Positions 35,140 through 44,931 of a DNA stretch of 64,000 nt are shown piece after piece. Every line of letters starts with the position of its first letter. Positions within the stretch are counted from its first letter, which is position 1. This stretch comes from Lampropedia aestuarii. Its GTDB lineage: Bacteria; Pseudomonadota; Gammaproteobacteria; Burkholderiales; Burkholderiaceae_C. The stretch lies in contig NZ_SSWX01000002.1 in assembly GCF_004803635.1 (NCBI RefSeq), positions 62,001-126,000 of the forward strand. Reading direction: 5' to 3'. The notes under the pieces are model-generated. The model saw only the letters and a program-made list of their open reading frames with translations. It searched no databases and was not told where the DNA came from. Both the position numbers and the translations under genes were made by a program.

Positions 35140-35592
35140 GAAATGGTTTGGTGGTAGAGGTCGACGCAATCATTGCCAACGCGGCCCTTGTAAACCCTGC
35201 TATTGTGCCCTGCTCCAGGCCAGTATCAGAGGCCAATCATAAGCAAGTCCTGCCCTTTGCATAAAAACCAATTCAAATTTTGGGGGCAATCAGACTCGCG
35301 CAAGCATTTTCAGGGGAGAAATACGCCATGAAGAAACATTTTTTAACTTTAGAGGGTTAGCACCAATTAACCAAAAAGATGCGTTCATCTATAGTTTCAT
35401 CACTCACAGCAAGGGCAGCAATGCCTGATGTTGAATGAGAGGCCGAGGAGACAAACTCGCCACAAACACCAATCCATACAAATGAGACAAGGGCGAATCC
35501 GATCAGAAAAACAAGGATAAAGGATTAATAAATATAAAAAACAAAAGGCACCAACTTGGTGCCTTTCTTTTTTTGTATTGCCACTATAGCAT
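35140..35592. other. 453-base gap between the lipid-transport and his operons
   Basis: No gene is supported. The region is A+T-rich compared with its flanks and probably carries the promoter of the lipid-transport operon. The hisD-side terminator sits at its right end. Nothing else is recognised. Confidence 0.6.
35544..35575. terminator. Rho-independent terminator after hisD
   Basis: Arms aaaggcaccaa and ttggtgccttt form a perfect stem around a single central base (in practice a 9-bp stem with a small loop). On the minus strand, which carries hisGD, it is followed by tttgttttttat; on the plus strand by ctttttttt. It ends hisGD transcription 27 bases past the hisD stop. Confidence 0.9.
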
Positions 35593-36927
35593 TTAACGCA
35601 AACGCATCACTGCCGCTTGTCCGTGTGCTTGCAAGCCTTCGCCTTGTGCCAGCACATTGGCAATCGGCCCGAGCTTTTGCGCCCCAGCTGCACTGACCTC
35701 AATGATTGAGCTGCGCTTTTGGAAATCCATCACCGACAAGGGCGAAGAAAATCGTGCAGTTCCACTGGTTGGCAATACGTGGTTGGGGCCCGCGCAATAA
35801 TCGCCCAAGCTTTCGCTTGTGTATGCACCTAGAAAAATCGCACCTGCGTGGCGCAACACTGGCTCCCAGCGGTGAGGCTCGTCACTGGATACTTCCAAAT
35901 GTTCTGGGGCGATGCGGTTGCTGATCTCGCAGGCTTCTTGCATCGAGCGGGTCTGAATCAACGCGCCACGGCCATTGAGGCTTTTGGCAATGATTTCTGC
36001 GCGCGGCATTGTCGGCAGCAAGCGGTCAATGGCCTCTTGAACCGCCTCGATGTAGGCGGCATCCGGGCACAGCAAAATGCTTTGCGCCAACTCATCGTGC
36101 TCGGCCTGTGAAAACAAGTCCATCGCCACCCAATCCGGTGGGGTTGTGCCATCGGCCAGCACCAGAATCTCACTCGGGCCTGCAATCATATCAATGCCAA
36201 CCAGACCAAACACCCGCTTTTTGGCACTGGCCACATACGCATTGCCTGGGCCTGTGATCTTGTCCACTTTGGGAATGGTCGCCGTGCCGTAGGCCAAGGC
36301 ACCTACGGCTTGCGCACCACCAATCGTGAAAGCGCGGCTGACGCCTGCCACATAGGCAGCTGCCAGCACCAATTGGTTTTTCTCACCGCGCGGCGTTGGC
36401 ACGACCATGATGATGTCCTCTACCCCAGCGACATTGGCGGGTATGGCATTCATCAGCACACTCGACGGGTAAGCGGCTTTGCCACCTGGCACATAAATGC
36501 CGACACGGTCCAGCGGCGTGACTTTTTGGCCCAGCAAGCTGCCGTCTTCATCGCGGTACGACCAGCTCTGACCCGAGGCCTGCTTTTGGGCTTGGTGGTA
36601 ACTGCGAATTCGCGCTGCCGCCACTTCCAAAGCATGGCGCTGCACAGGCTCCAAAGCGTCAAAAGCCGCTTCCAATTCAGCCTGCGTCAACTCCAGCGCC
36701 GCAACCGAGGGCGCAGGCAAGGCGTCAAAACGCTCGGTGTAGCGCAACACCGCTGCATCCCCTTCTTGCTGCACGTCCTTGAGAATATCAGCCACACGCT
36801 GCTCAATCTCATCATCGGTCTCAGCCGACCAGTGCAAACGCTTATGAAACTCAGCCTCAAAGTCGGTTTGTGTCGTTGAGAGTCTGAGTGGGCGAGCTTG
36901 GAAATTCATAGTGGCAATGGCATTCAT
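35593..36927 (-). CDS. hisD: Histidinol dehydrogenase HisD
   Basis: HisD performs the last two oxidations of histidine synthesis, histidinol to histidine. The 444-residue protein has the normal length and conserved stretches, including [30 protein letters not shown], the zinc-ligand region [10 protein letters not shown], and [21 protein letters not shown]. An alternative ATG is six codons in (36909); neither has a clear ribosome binding site. It follows hisG by 48 bases in the same direction. Confidence 0.96.
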   Translation of the reverse strand: MNAIATMNFQARPLRLSTTQTDFEAEFHKRLHWSAETDDEIEQRVADILKDVQQEGDAAVLRYTERFDALPAPSVAALELTQAELEAAFDALEPVQRHALEVAAARIRSYHQAQKQASGQSWSYRDEDGSLLGQKVTPLDRVGIYVPGGKAAYPSSVLMNAIPANVAGVEDIIMVVPTPRGEKNQLVLAAAYVAGVSRAFTIGGAQAVGALAYGTATIPKVDKITGPGNAYVASAKKRVFGLVGIDMIAGPSEILVLADGTTPPDWVAMDLFSQAEHDELAQSILLCPDAAYIEAVQEAIDRLLPTMPRAEIIAKSLNGRGALIQTRSMQEACEISNRIAPEHLEVSSDEPHRWEPVLRHAGAIFLGAYTSESLGDYCAGPNHVLPTSGTARFSSPLSVMDFQKRSSIIEVSAAGAQKLGPIANVLAQGEGLQAHGQAAVMRLR

Positions 36928-36975
36928 AGAGAGCTGACAGCGGCAAAAAAGGCCAAGACTTGCCGCAATAAGTGC

Positions 36976-37620
36976 TTATTCGGGCTTGACCGAGGCTTTG
37001 GCAAATACATCAATCAAGGGGCGCAGCTGGGCCTGCTTCAAGCGCAAAGCGGCTTGATTGACCACCAACTGGGAGCTGATCTCCATGATGCGCTCGACTT
37101 CAACCAAGTGGTTGGCGCGCAATGTATTGCCGGTAGAGACCAGGTCAACAATCGCATCGGCCATGCCTATCAAGGGTGCCAGCTCCATGCTGCCATAGAG
37201 CTTGACCAAATCAACGTGCACGCCTTTTTGCGCAAAAAAATCACGCGCAATCGCGGTGTACTTGGTCGCCACGCGCAAACGCGCGCCCTGACGCACCGCA
37301 TACGCATAGTCAAAACCGTCTTGTACAGCAACACTGACATGGCATTTGGCGATCTGCAAATCCAAAGGCTGGTACAGACCATGGCCGCCATGCTCAATCA
37401 AGACGTCGTTGCCTGCCACACCCATATCGGCGCCGCCAAATTGGACGTAGGTGGGCACATCGCTGGCACGTACCAAGACAACGCGCACATCGGCCCGGTT
37501 GGTGGGCAAAATGAGTTTGCGGGATTTTTCCGGATCTTCGAGCACCTCAATGCCAGCAGCGGCCAGCAAAGGCAGGGTTTCATCAAAGATTCGCCCTTTG
37601 GATAGGGCTAATGTGATCAT
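36976..37620 (-). CDS. hisG: ATP phosphoribosyltransferase HisG, short form
   Basis: HisG condenses ATP with PRPP in the first step of histidine synthesis. The ATG at 37620 gives 214 residues beginning [19 protein letters not shown]; upstream in-frame codons are not family-like. It lacks the C-terminal regulatory domain of the long form, so HisZ should be needed as partner (family knowledge; hisZ is not in the window). The PRPP loop region [18 protein letters not shown] is intact. It is followed by hisD, with the terminator beyond. Confidence 0.95.
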   Translation of the reverse strand: MITLALSKGRIFDETLPLLAAAGIEVLEDPEKSRKLILPTNRADVRVVLVRASDVPTYVQFGGADMGVAGNDVLIEHGGHGLYQPLDLQIAKCHVSVAVQDGFDYAYAVRQGARLRVATKYTAIARDFFAQKGVHVDLVKLYGSMELAPLIGMADAIVDLVSTGNTLRANHLVEVERIMEISSQLVVNQAALRLKQAQLRPLIDVFAKASVKPE

Positions 37621-37794
37621 GGCTGTTTCTCTTTTTCGTGAAGTCGCCTGGGCGTGGCAACTGAGAGGGGATATTCTAAAACGTGTTGGTGATGCCCAGC
37701 GCAACACCCAACATGCTGCTGCAGTTACCAGTGGGCCTGCCAGCTACGCCGCTCCAAAGCCTGGAATGCGTGGGCAGTCTGGACACAGCAGCTT

Positions 37795-38787
37795 TTAAGC
37801 AGATTTAGCCGATTTCGCCGCTTTAACCGCTTTAACCGATTTGGTAGATTGGGCCGCAACAACATCGTCCACCGTTGCCCAAGGCACTTGCTCAAAGAGC
37901 TCAACCAGTAGATTGACCAAGACGCGCACTTTTTGTGGCAGCTGTTTGCGGCTTGGATAGACCGCATAAATGCCCAAATGGGCATGCTCGTAATCGTAGT
38001 CGGGCAGGATCGGCACCAGTGCGCCATCGCGCAAATCATTGCCAATCAAAAAGTCGGGCTGGAAGATAATACCGGCGTGGCGCAAGGCCAACTCCCTGCA
38101 GGGGTCACCGCTATTACAAAAAACGCGTGATTTGAGTTTGACAGTTTGCAGACTGCCACCATATTTGGACCTGAATGACCATTCATTGCGGCCTGGCCCA
38201 GTCCAGTTGCGGTAAGAGATGATTTGGTGCTGGTGCAAATCATCTGGCGTCTGGGGCACGCCATGCTTTGCCAAATACTCTGGCGAGGCAGCAGCAATCA
38301 CCTTGGTGCTGGCAAAGCGCCTGCTTACCAAGGACGAGTCGGTCAGCTCACCAATGCGCACACACATATCGATGCCCTCTTCGATCAAATCGACCACCCG
38401 GTCATTGAGCGAGAGCTCTAAATCCAAGGTCGGGTAGCGCTCTAGCAATACCGCCCAAACTGGGTCCAGATAGCGCACGCCAAACGACACCGGGGCATTG
38501 ATACGAATGACGCCTGTAGGCTCACTCACGCGTGAGGCTGCTTCAGCCTCGGCAGCGTTGATCACCGCAAGCACTTCTTTGCAGTGGTGGTAGAACACCG
38601 CACCTTCTTCAGTCAAGGACAAACGTCGCGTCGTGCGCTGCATCAAGCGCACGCCCAAACGCCGCTCCAATGCATCCACATGCCTGGAGACCGCCGCCTT
38701 GGACATATTCAGCATATCGCCAGCACCGACAAAGCTGCCTGCATCGATCACAGCAGCAAATACTTCCATTTCCAAGGCGCGGTTCAT
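37795..38787 (-). CDS. LysR-family transcriptional regulator
   Basis: A 330-residue regulator with an N-terminal winged helix (MEVFAAVIDAGSFVGAGDMLNMSKAAVSRHVDALERRLG region, residues 7-45) and a periplasmic-binding-protein-like effector domain (about 90-300). The last 20 residues form an odd Lys/Ala/Ser tail of repeated KSVKAVKAAKSAKSA, encoded by short degenerate repeats. The target and effector are unknown. It sits upstream of hisG on the same strand with a 174-base gap, so it is probably not part of that operon. Confidence 0.9.
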   Translation of the reverse strand: MNRALEMEVFAAVIDAGSFVGAGDMLNMSKAAVSRHVDALERRLGVRLMQRTTRRLSLTEEGAVFYHHCKEVLAVINAAEAEAASRVSEPTGVIRINAPVSFGVRYLDPVWAVLLERYPTLDLELSLNDRVVDLIEEGIDMCVRIGELTDSSLVSRRFASTKVIAAASPEYLAKHGVPQTPDDLHQHQIISYRNWTGPGRNEWSFRSKYGGSLQTVKLKSRVFCNSGDPCRELALRHAGIIFQPDFLIGNDLRDGALVPILPDYDYEHAHLGIYAVYPSRKQLPQKVRVLVNLLVELFEQVPWATVDDVVAAQSTKSVKAVKAAKSAKSA

Positions 38788-38893
38788 TTCTACCTTCCAA
38801 AGCTGGGCATCGCCCCGTTAATCAAACAGTGTATGTGTCTATTTTGCGATTAAAAGCACACATAAAGCAGAAATAAACCCTTATTAGGCACAA

Positions 38894-39532
38894 TTAGCCC
38901 AATAAGTGGCTGCTAGCGCTCCATGCGCCCCATGCCAGAATAGAAAAATACACCAAGGTGCCGACAATCATCAGATAACCGCCCAATACCAGCAGGCCAT
39001 CGCGCTGGCTCACACCCAGCGCCAGCAACAAGACGGCCACGCCCGGCATCGTATTGGAAAACGGCACCAAGCCCAGTGGCAGCATCAGCAAGGCGGCGGC
39101 GAACATGATCGCCAAACCGTTGACATTATTCATCACCCCAGCGGTGAGCAGACGCAGACGCTGCGGACGCAATACCCGGTCGAGTTTTTTGAGCACCGAG
39201 ACGCCACGCTGCAAGACCGGCTTGAGCTTGTCAGCATCCAATTGGCGGTCAGCAACAAAAGCGGGCATCCATGGCAGCCGCCCAGTGCTGATGGACAAAG
39301 CAATCAACAAAATAGCCAGACCAAACACGGTCGAGACACCCGGAATCGACACAGGAAACAAAAAAGGCAATGTCATCAAGGCACACACCATCAACAGGCC
39401 TTTGTCGCCCATCATCGCCATCAGCTCACGCACCGAAAAAGATGATTTGTCCATCTGCCCCAGCAGTCGAGCAATCACCTCACTGGCCGACAAATCGGCA
39501 TAAGAAGCAGAAGCTTCAGAAGAATCACTCAT
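38894..39532 (-). CDS. ExoD-family exopolysaccharide synthesis protein
   Basis: A 212-residue membrane protein of the ExoD family, first linked to exopolysaccharide in rhizobia; the biochemical role is not settled. The N-terminal SASEVIARLLGQMD and GDKGLLMVCALMTLPFLFPVSIPGVSTVFG are typical, followed by hydrophobic helices (LAIMFAAALLMLPLGLVPFSNTMPGVAVLLLALG and a final YLMIVGTLVYFSILAWG). It is transcribed leftwards alone, upstream of the LysR gene. Confidence 0.85.
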   Translation of the reverse strand: MSDSSEASASYADLSASEVIARLLGQMDKSSFSVRELMAMMGDKGLLMVCALMTLPFLFPVSIPGVSTVFGLAILLIALSISTGRLPWMPAFVADRQLDADKLKPVLQRGVSVLKKLDRVLRPQRLRLLTAGVMNNVNGLAIMFAAALLMLPLGLVPFSNTMPGVAVLLLALGVSQRDGLLVLGGYLMIVGTLVYFSILAWGAWSASSHLLG

Positions 39533-39986
39533 AAGCTATGCACATCCTCAAAGATCAAGCAACCCAATACGCCAGCGCCAGCGACGTTGGCGCCGCGTCC
39601 AGACCATTCAGTCCACATCCAATGCAAGCTGCATGCCAAAGGCAAGGAGTGCGTCAATGGCTTCTCGTTGGTATCTTGCACAACATACAGGCTGGGGTGG
39701 CGCTGGTAGTTACCCTTCCCGTAAGAAAGGAGCGGAGATTGTCGCACCCGGGCTTAATCCACAAAAACATGCTGTGAATGAGCGCAGATGCGAGAAAAAG
39801 GCAGTGGTATAACACATTAAAGACGCTCGTATGCAGTGTTTGAACGGCACAGGGAACAGCGCTTTGATGCGCCTGGCCCATGGTTGCCACCCTGTCGCGC
39901 TATCGACCTGGCGGCATCGCCATGCCATCCACATGCCATCCAAACTTCACGTCTGCTATGACCCAGAGCCTGTGGCATGGCCTGCT
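39533..39986. other. 454-base gap without a supported gene
   Basis: Short frames exist on both strands but none has a recognisable domain, good start site or plausible composition. No clear terminator, repeat or RNA was seen. It separates exoD from the GFA-like gene and may carry the exoD promoter. Confidence 0.5.
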
Positions 39987-40646
39987 CTACCACCTCAGAA
40001 CGATGCGTGACCTTGTATGTGGCCGATGCTCGGCCAGCGCCAGCAAACGTTGCCTTTGTGTCCTCTCGATCACATGCACCGGCACGATGGGCTGCCAAGT
40101 GCCCGGCTGTAACAACGCATTCTCGCGCCAACGACCAGTCGAGCGTTGCAACAACAATCCCATGCCATAGAGCAAGATGAACAAGCTCTGCTTGGTCGGC
40201 CTGGGCAATGCATTGCCATGCGCACTGGCGCGATTGGCGACCACTTGCAGCGGGCCAAATGCCGCCTCGACATCCACCCCCGCATCGCGCAATGCAGACG
40301 CAGCAATGCTGACATGGGCCAGCCTCGCTTGCCGTGGAGTCACCGCTATGGCGCTGCCGCAACAATGCGTATACCAGCGGTAAGTTCCTTGCGCAGACAG
40401 TGATATACAGCGCAATTGCTCGGCGCCCTGCTCCAGCTTCAGGTGCTCAGGCGCCAGCGCAATGACCTCAGTGCCACCATGCTGGTCCAGCTTTAGCGGT
40501 GCATAGGTCGTCAAATAATGGGAGTAGCTCTGACAATCACGGCAGTAACAGACCACCCGCAACGCATTGCGTGGACGCTCAAGACGCGCCTTGAACGCTC
40601 CACAAGTGCATTGCATCGACAACGACGTTGCTGAACCTAAATCCAC
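39987..40646 (-). CDS. GFA-like zinc protein (DUF6151-type)
   Basis: A 219-residue protein with Cys pairs typical of the GFA/Mss4-like zinc fold: C-T-C-G near residue 14, C-Y-C-R-D-C near residue 35, and H-C-C-G-S near residue 95. The start is a GTG at 40646 because an aggaggc ribosome binding site lies just upstream; a later ATG at 40616 would lose it. The C-terminal half has an amphipathic SLFILLYGMGLLLQRS segment. Whether it binds a thiol adduct is not known. Confidence 0.75.
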   Translation of the reverse strand: MDLGSATSLSMQCTCGAFKARLERPRNALRVVCYCRDCQSYSHYLTTYAPLKLDQHGGTEVIALAPEHLKLEQGAEQLRCISLSAQGTYRWYTHCCGSAIAVTPRQARLAHVSIAASALRDAGVDVEAAFGPLQVVANRASAHGNALPRPTKQSLFILLYGMGLLLQRSTGRWRENALLQPGTWQPIVPVHVIERTQRQRLLALAEHRPHTRSRIVLRW

Positions 40647-40870
40647 GGAGCCTCCTGTGTATTGTTAGCGGCCACATCAGCGATACAGGGCCGAAACATA
40701 TCAAAACAAAATCATCACATTTGCTTACACAGTTCATCATCATACCGCGCTTCGCCATCCAGTTTGCAGAGGAAAATCACCTAAGTTCCAAGCCGTGCAA
40801 AGACCTCATCCTTATAGATGCGTGCGAAGAAAAGGGAGGCTTCTAGACGGGGATGAAAGGCCTGCGCGGC

Positions 40871-40939
40871 TGAGAGCCTGTTCAAGCCAGCCGATCCTCC
40901 ACGCAGGCGTGCTGAAGCCCCAAAAGGTGCAATGCGTGG
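40871..40939 (+). repeat. Dispersed repeat copy with hairpin half
   Basis: The 5' core reads tgagagcctgttcaag. The 3' half forms a stem with outer arms ccacgca (40899-40905) and tgcgtgg (40933-40939), and carries ccaaaaggtgcaatgcg, closely matching ccaaaggatgcaatgcg of the copy at 54280. The core-plus-hairpin layout is thus shared by two distant copies. Confidence 0.65.
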
Positions 40940-40950
40940 CATAAACCGCA

Positions 40951-40980
40951 GTCGGGCTATCTGCCCGACGAGGATTTTTA
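40951..40980 (+). terminator. Possible terminator hairpin
   Basis: gtcgggc and gcccgac pair perfectly around tatct, followed by gaggattttta. The polarity fits rightward transcription, yet no rightward gene ends here and leuB arrives from the other side. Its function is uncertain. Confidence 0.35.
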
Positions 40981-41108
40981 TTAATAACGCAGTGATTCTT
41001 TTGGGCTTCAACCCGAAGAGGCAGGCTCAAAAAAAAGGCCTAACACAACGCACCGCCTGAGTCCGTGCTGACTGCGGCTCAGGGGACTGGATCAAGACGC
41101 GCTTTGGC

Positions 41109-42191
41109 TTACAGCGCAGCAACTACCGCATCGCCCATTTCGGCAGTGCCTACTTTGCGTGTCCCCGCACTGTGTGCGCCTTCGCTGTAAATATCGCTGG
41201 TGCGCAAGCCACTGGCCAGCACTTTCTTGACCGCGTTTTCAATGCGTGCAGCAGCCTCAGGCTGCTCCAGCGAGTAACGCAGCATCATTGCTGCCGACAA
41301 AATTGTCGCCAGCGGATTGGCAATGCCTTTACCTGCAATATCAGGCGCGCTGCCATGGCTTGGCTCATACAAGCCTTGCTTTTTGGAGTTCAGGCTGGCC
41401 GAAGGCAGCATGCCGATCGAGCCAGTCAGCATCGCCGCCTCGTCGCTGAGAATATCGCCAAACATATTGCCGGTAACCAGCACATCGATGTTTTTCGGCG
41501 CCTTGACCAATTGCATTGCCGCATTGTCGACATACATATGCTCAAGCGCCACATCAGGATACTCTTTGTGCACATCGGTCACCACATCGCGCCAAAACTG
41601 GAAGGTCTCCAGCACGTTGGCCTTGTCCACGCTCAACACGCGCTTGCTGCGCTTTTGCGCTGCCTGGAATGCGACGTGGGCAATGCGCTCAATCTCTGGG
41701 CGGGAGTAGCGCATCGTGTCAAACGCTTCATCGCTGCCAGGGAAATGCCCATCAGCTGCAGTGCGGCGTCCGCGAGGCTGGCCAAAGTATATATCGCCGG
41801 TCAACTCACGAATAATCAAAATATCCAAACCAGCAACCAGTTCGGGTTTCAAGCTGGAGGCATGGGTCAACTGCTCATAACAAATGGCCGGACGGAAGTT
41901 GGCAAACAAGCCCAGCGCTTTACGCAGTCCCAAAATCGCTTGCTCTGGACGCAGTGCACGCTCCAGATTGTCGTATTTGTAATCGCCCACAGCGCCAAAC
42001 AGCACGGCATCAGAGGCTTTGGCCAAGTTCAATGTCGCTTCAGGCAGAGGATGGCCACTGGCCGCATACGCTGCGCCACCGACATCGGCTGTCTCCATCT
42101 CAAACTTCAAGTCCAGTGACTTCAGCACTTTGACAGCTTCAGCAATGATTTCAGTCCCGATACCGTCACCCGGCAAGATGGCAATTTTCAT
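41109..42191 (-). CDS. leuB: 3-isopropylmalate dehydrogenase LeuB
   Basis: LeuB oxidatively decarboxylates 3-isopropylmalate in leucine synthesis. The 360-residue protein has normal length and motifs: [11 protein letters not shown] at the start, the substrate-binding [13 protein letters not shown], the catalytic Tyr/Lys region, the [14 protein letters not shown] metal site and [14 protein letters not shown]. It stands alone: no leuC, leuD or leuA is adjacent within the window, although these usually lie next to leuB in relatives. Confidence 0.96.
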   Translation of the reverse strand: MKIAILPGDGIGTEIIAEAVKVLKSLDLKFEMETADVGGAAYAASGHPLPEATLNLAKASDAVLFGAVGDYKYDNLERALRPEQAILGLRKALGLFANFRPAICYEQLTHASSLKPELVAGLDILIIRELTGDIYFGQPRGRRTAADGHFPGSDEAFDTMRYSRPEIERIAHVAFQAAQKRSKRVLSVDKANVLETFQFWRDVVTDVHKEYPDVALEHMYVDNAAMQLVKAPKNIDVLVTGNMFGDILSDEAAMLTGSIGMLPSASLNSKKQGLYEPSHGSAPDIAGKGIANPLATILSAAMMLRYSLEQPEAAARIENAVKKVLASGLRTSDIYSEGAHSAGTRKVGTAEMGDAVVAAL

Positions 42192-42538
42192 AAATGTCCC
42201 ATGTAGCTAAGAAAAATGTCGTTTGATGTCGATTGTATCGAGGCAACCTGCTGTGCCAAGCGCGATTGGCGGATTTGGGGCCGCCCTGCCAGCGCAAATC
42301 AAGAGCGGTGCCATCTGCATTTGCACAGACCGACAGTCCAGTCAATACCGCAACATCTGACCTAACATAGGAGCCCATCCAAGCACGTTCTGCCTGCAAG
42401 ACCTAAAATAGCCCGCTTATGCCATTTTTGCGCGATACCTGCTTGGCTCGGCTCGCCAAAGAAGGGCTGCGGCATGCTGGCATAACTCCTGCTTGCCCTG
42501 CCAAAGCGCTCTTTAGCCAGCAACCTGTCTGATGCTAC
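42192..42538. other. 347-base divergent gap between leuB and the ABC exporter
   Basis: It should contain the leuB and exporter promoters, but no convincing pair of promoter boxes, attenuator or riboswitch was seen. No gene is supported. Confidence 0.5.
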
Positions 42539-43462
42539 ATGTCCCAACCTGCTGTTTCTTTCCAGTCCGTTAGCAAGTTCTATCCCACCGCTAATGGCCA
42601 GTTCCAGGCGCTTTTTGATGTCAACCTGGACATTCGCCAAGGCGAATTTCTCGGTTTGCTCGGCCCCAACGGGGCTGGCAAAACCTCTTTGATTGCAATT
42701 CTGGCAGGTCTGGCCAAAGCCAGCAGTGGCCGCGTGCTGGTGCAGGGCTTTGATGTGCACCAAGACTATGCACAGGCCAGGCAACGCTTAGGCATCGTGC
42801 CGCAAGAGCTGGCCTTTGACCCATTCTTTACGGTGCGCGAAGCGCTGCAGTTCCAATCGGGCTATTTTGGCATCCGCAACAACAATGCCTGGATTGATGA
42901 ATTACTGCACCACCTGGGCCTGAGCGACAAAGCCAATAGCAATATGCGCCAGCTCTCAGGCGGCATGAAACGCCGTGTGCTGGTCGCACAAGCCTTGGTG
43001 CACAAGCCGCCGATCATTGTGCTGGATGAGCCCACCGCCGGAGTCGATGTCGAGCTGCGCCAAACCTTATGGCACTTTATTGACCGCCTCAACCGCGAAG
43101 GCCACACAGTCCTGCTGACCACCCACTACCTCGAAGAGGCTGAGGCCTTGTGCCACCGCATCGCCATGCTCAAACGGGGCCGCATTGTGGCGCTTGAAGA
43201 CACAACCAGCCTGCTCAGTGCCGCCAGTCACAGCGTGCTGCAATTCAAGACTGACCATATGCTGCCAGAAGAGCTGATGGCGCTGGCCCGCGTGACCGGG
43301 CGTGTCGTGCAAATCCCGGCCAAAGAAGCCGGCGATGTCGAAGTGTTACTGGGCCAGCTACGCCAAGCGGGCGTGCATGTGCAGGACATGGAAATTCGCC
43401 GCGCCGATCTGGAAGATGTATTTGTCACCATCATGGGCGAAGCAGGCGCAAACGATGCTTAG
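42539..43462 (+). CDS. ABC-2 exporter ATP-binding protein (YadG-like)
   Basis: A 307-residue ATPase with Walker A GLLGPNGAGKTSLI, signature LSGGMKRRVLVAQAL, Walker B PPIIVLDEPTAGVD and H-switch LLTTHYLEEAEAL. It belongs to the YadG/NodI-type exporters. The partner permease follows 109 bases downstream. The substrate is unknown. In many Burkholderiales this pair precedes bolA and murA, as here. Confidence 0.92.
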   Translation: MSQPAVSFQSVSKFYPTANGQFQALFDVNLDIRQGEFLGLLGPNGAGKTSLIAILAGLAKASSGRVLVQGFDVHQDYAQARQRLGIVPQELAFDPFFTVREALQFQSGYFGIRNNNAWIDELLHHLGLSDKANSNMRQLSGGMKRRVLVAQALVHKPPIIVLDEPTAGVDVELRQTLWHFIDRLNREGHTVLLTTHYLEEAEALCHRIAMLKRGRIVALEDTTSLLSAASHSVLQFKTDHMLPEELMALARVTGRVVQIPAKEAGDVEVLLGQLRQAGVHVQDMEIRRADLEDVFVTIMGEAGANDA

Positions 43463-43571
43463 ACTGAGCCCATTCAGCCATACACCACACTCGCCTCTCT
43501 CGCCCCCATAACTACCGCAAGCCAGACCAGCCCAATGCCTTTGCGTGGGCCGACTGCCACTGTGAGACACC

Positions 43572-44351
43572 ATGCAACCTATTGATCCCTCCCCATCCAT
43601 TGGATGGCAAATGCTATTGGCCAAAGAGGTCAAGCGCTTTTGGCGCGTGGCTTTCCAAACGATTGCCGCCCCCGTGCTGACAGCCTTGCTGTATTTGATG
43701 ATTTTCGGCCATGTGCTTGACGGCCGCGTAACGGTTTATGACGACCTCAGCTACACCGCCTTTCTGGTGCCAGGCCTGGTCATGATGAGCATTTTGCAAA
43801 ATGCCTTTGCAAACAGCTCCTCAAGCCTGATCCAAAGCAAAATCACCGGCAATCTGGTGTTCATTTTGCTCACCCCTCTCTCGCACCGCGCCTGGTACAT
43901 CGCCTTTGTCGGCTCCTCGATCATCCGCGGCCTGGTCGTCGGTTTGGGTGTGATGCTGGTCACCGTGCTATTTACCTCATTGAAGATGGTCAACCCACTG
44001 TGGGCATTGCTGTTTGCCATCATCGGCGCTGGCCTGATGGGGACACTGGGAGTGATCGCTGGTCTATGGGCCGACAAGTTCGACCAGCTGGCCGCTTTTC
44101 AGAATTTTCTGATCATGCCGATGACTTTCCTCTCGGGCGTGTTTTACTCCATCCACTCGCTGCCTGCAGTCTGGCAAGCCGTCAGCCACCTGAACCCATT
44201 TTTCTACATGATCGACGGTTTTCGTTACGGCTTCCTCGGCCATAGCGACTTCTCGCCTTGGCTCAGTCTGGGCATTACCGCAGTGGCCTGGGTTTTGGCT
44301 AGCTGGCTGGCCATGGGCCTATTAAAATCGGGCTATAAAATCCGCTCTTGA
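43572..44351 (+). CDS. ABC-2 type permease (YadH-like)
   Basis: A 259-residue inner-membrane protein with about six helices and the ABC-2 signature PMTFLSGVFYSIHSLPAVWQ followed by LNPFFYMIDGFRYGFLG. It starts MQPIDPSPSIGWQMLLAKEVKRFW, with an amphipathic helix typical of the family. It pairs with the upstream ATPase to form an exporter of unknown substrate. Confidence 0.92.
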   Translation: MQPIDPSPSIGWQMLLAKEVKRFWRVAFQTIAAPVLTALLYLMIFGHVLDGRVTVYDDLSYTAFLVPGLVMMSILQNAFANSSSSLIQSKITGNLVFILLTPLSHRAWYIAFVGSSIIRGLVVGLGVMLVTVLFTSLKMVNPLWALLFAIIGAGLMGTLGVIAGLWADKFDQLAAFQNFLIMPMTFLSGVFYSIHSLPAVWQAVSHLNPFFYMIDGFRYGFLGHSDFSPWLSLGITAVAWVLASWLAMGLLKSGYKIRS

Positions 44352-44557
44352 GTCAGCCGCCCACCAACGGGCCAAAACCATGGGCTGCTGCATTGCTTGT
44401 TTACACCTGCAATGCTCTGCAGCCTGCCACTTCACGCTGACTTCACGCAGCCATTGATAATCAAGCCCTAGCAAGCTTGGCAAGGCCTTCATTGCAAAAC
44501 CTTCCCTGGCTTGTATTGACCAGCGCCTTGGCGCTTTACTTTTTCCCCACGACTGTT

Positions 44558-44794
44558 ATGACCGCAGAAGAACTCCAATCCTTGATTCAGCAAGGCCTCG
44601 CTTGCGAGCACATCGAACTGCAAGGCGATGGCCGCCATTGGTTTGCCACCATTGTTTCGGCTGAATTCGACGGTCTGAACCTGGTGCAGCGCCAGCGCAA
44701 GGTCTATGCCACTTTGGGCAATCGCATGCAAACCGACGAAGTGCATGCGCTGTCCATGAAAACCCATACACCAGCCGAGTGGCAGGCCCAATAA
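44558..44794 (+). CDS. BolA/IbaG-family protein
   Basis: A 78-residue protein of the BolA family, IbaG-like. The ATG at 44558 is chosen because the family begins [14 protein letters not shown]; the longer upstream frame is unlike the family. Key features are [19 protein letters not shown] and the basic [13 protein letters not shown] helix. BolA proteins work with monothiol glutaredoxins in iron-sulfur and iron handling. It lies between the ABC-2 exporter and murA, a common Burkholderiales order. Confidence 0.9.
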   Translation: MTAEELQSLIQQGLACEHIELQGDGRHWFATIVSAEFDGLNLVQRQRKVYATLGNRMQTDEVHALSMKTHTPAEWQAQ

Positions 44795-44931
44795 GGCTGG
44801 CCAGCCATCAGCAGTGCCCACAGGTGGCATGGCGCACAGCACGCACTTGCAGTGCTGGCAGCCCACCGTCACCTTCACGCCACCAGCGACGCCCTTTCCT
44901 TTTGAGCCCCCATTCACCGCTTTTATCAACC

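Larger units (their letters stand above)
40647..41108. other. 462-base gap with a full dispersed-repeat copy and hairpins
   Basis: No gene is supported here between the GFA-like gene and leuB. It holds a long copy of the dispersed repeat (40871-40939) and a separate GC-rich hairpin with a T-rich tail (40951-40980). Confidence 0.6.

Noticed and set aside
39817-40365. 182-codon leftward frame next to the GFA-like gene
   Set aside because: It overlaps the GFA-like gene in another frame and is Cys/His/Gly-rich noise without family motifs.
41172-42119. 315-codon frame antisense to leuB
   Set aside because: It is a long open shadow of a high-GC gene; leuB on the other strand is unambiguous.
44779-44931. 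N-terminal extension of murA
   Set aside because: The upstream 51 residues are Ser/Pro/Arg-rich and absent from MurA; the ATG at 44932 begins the family sequence.
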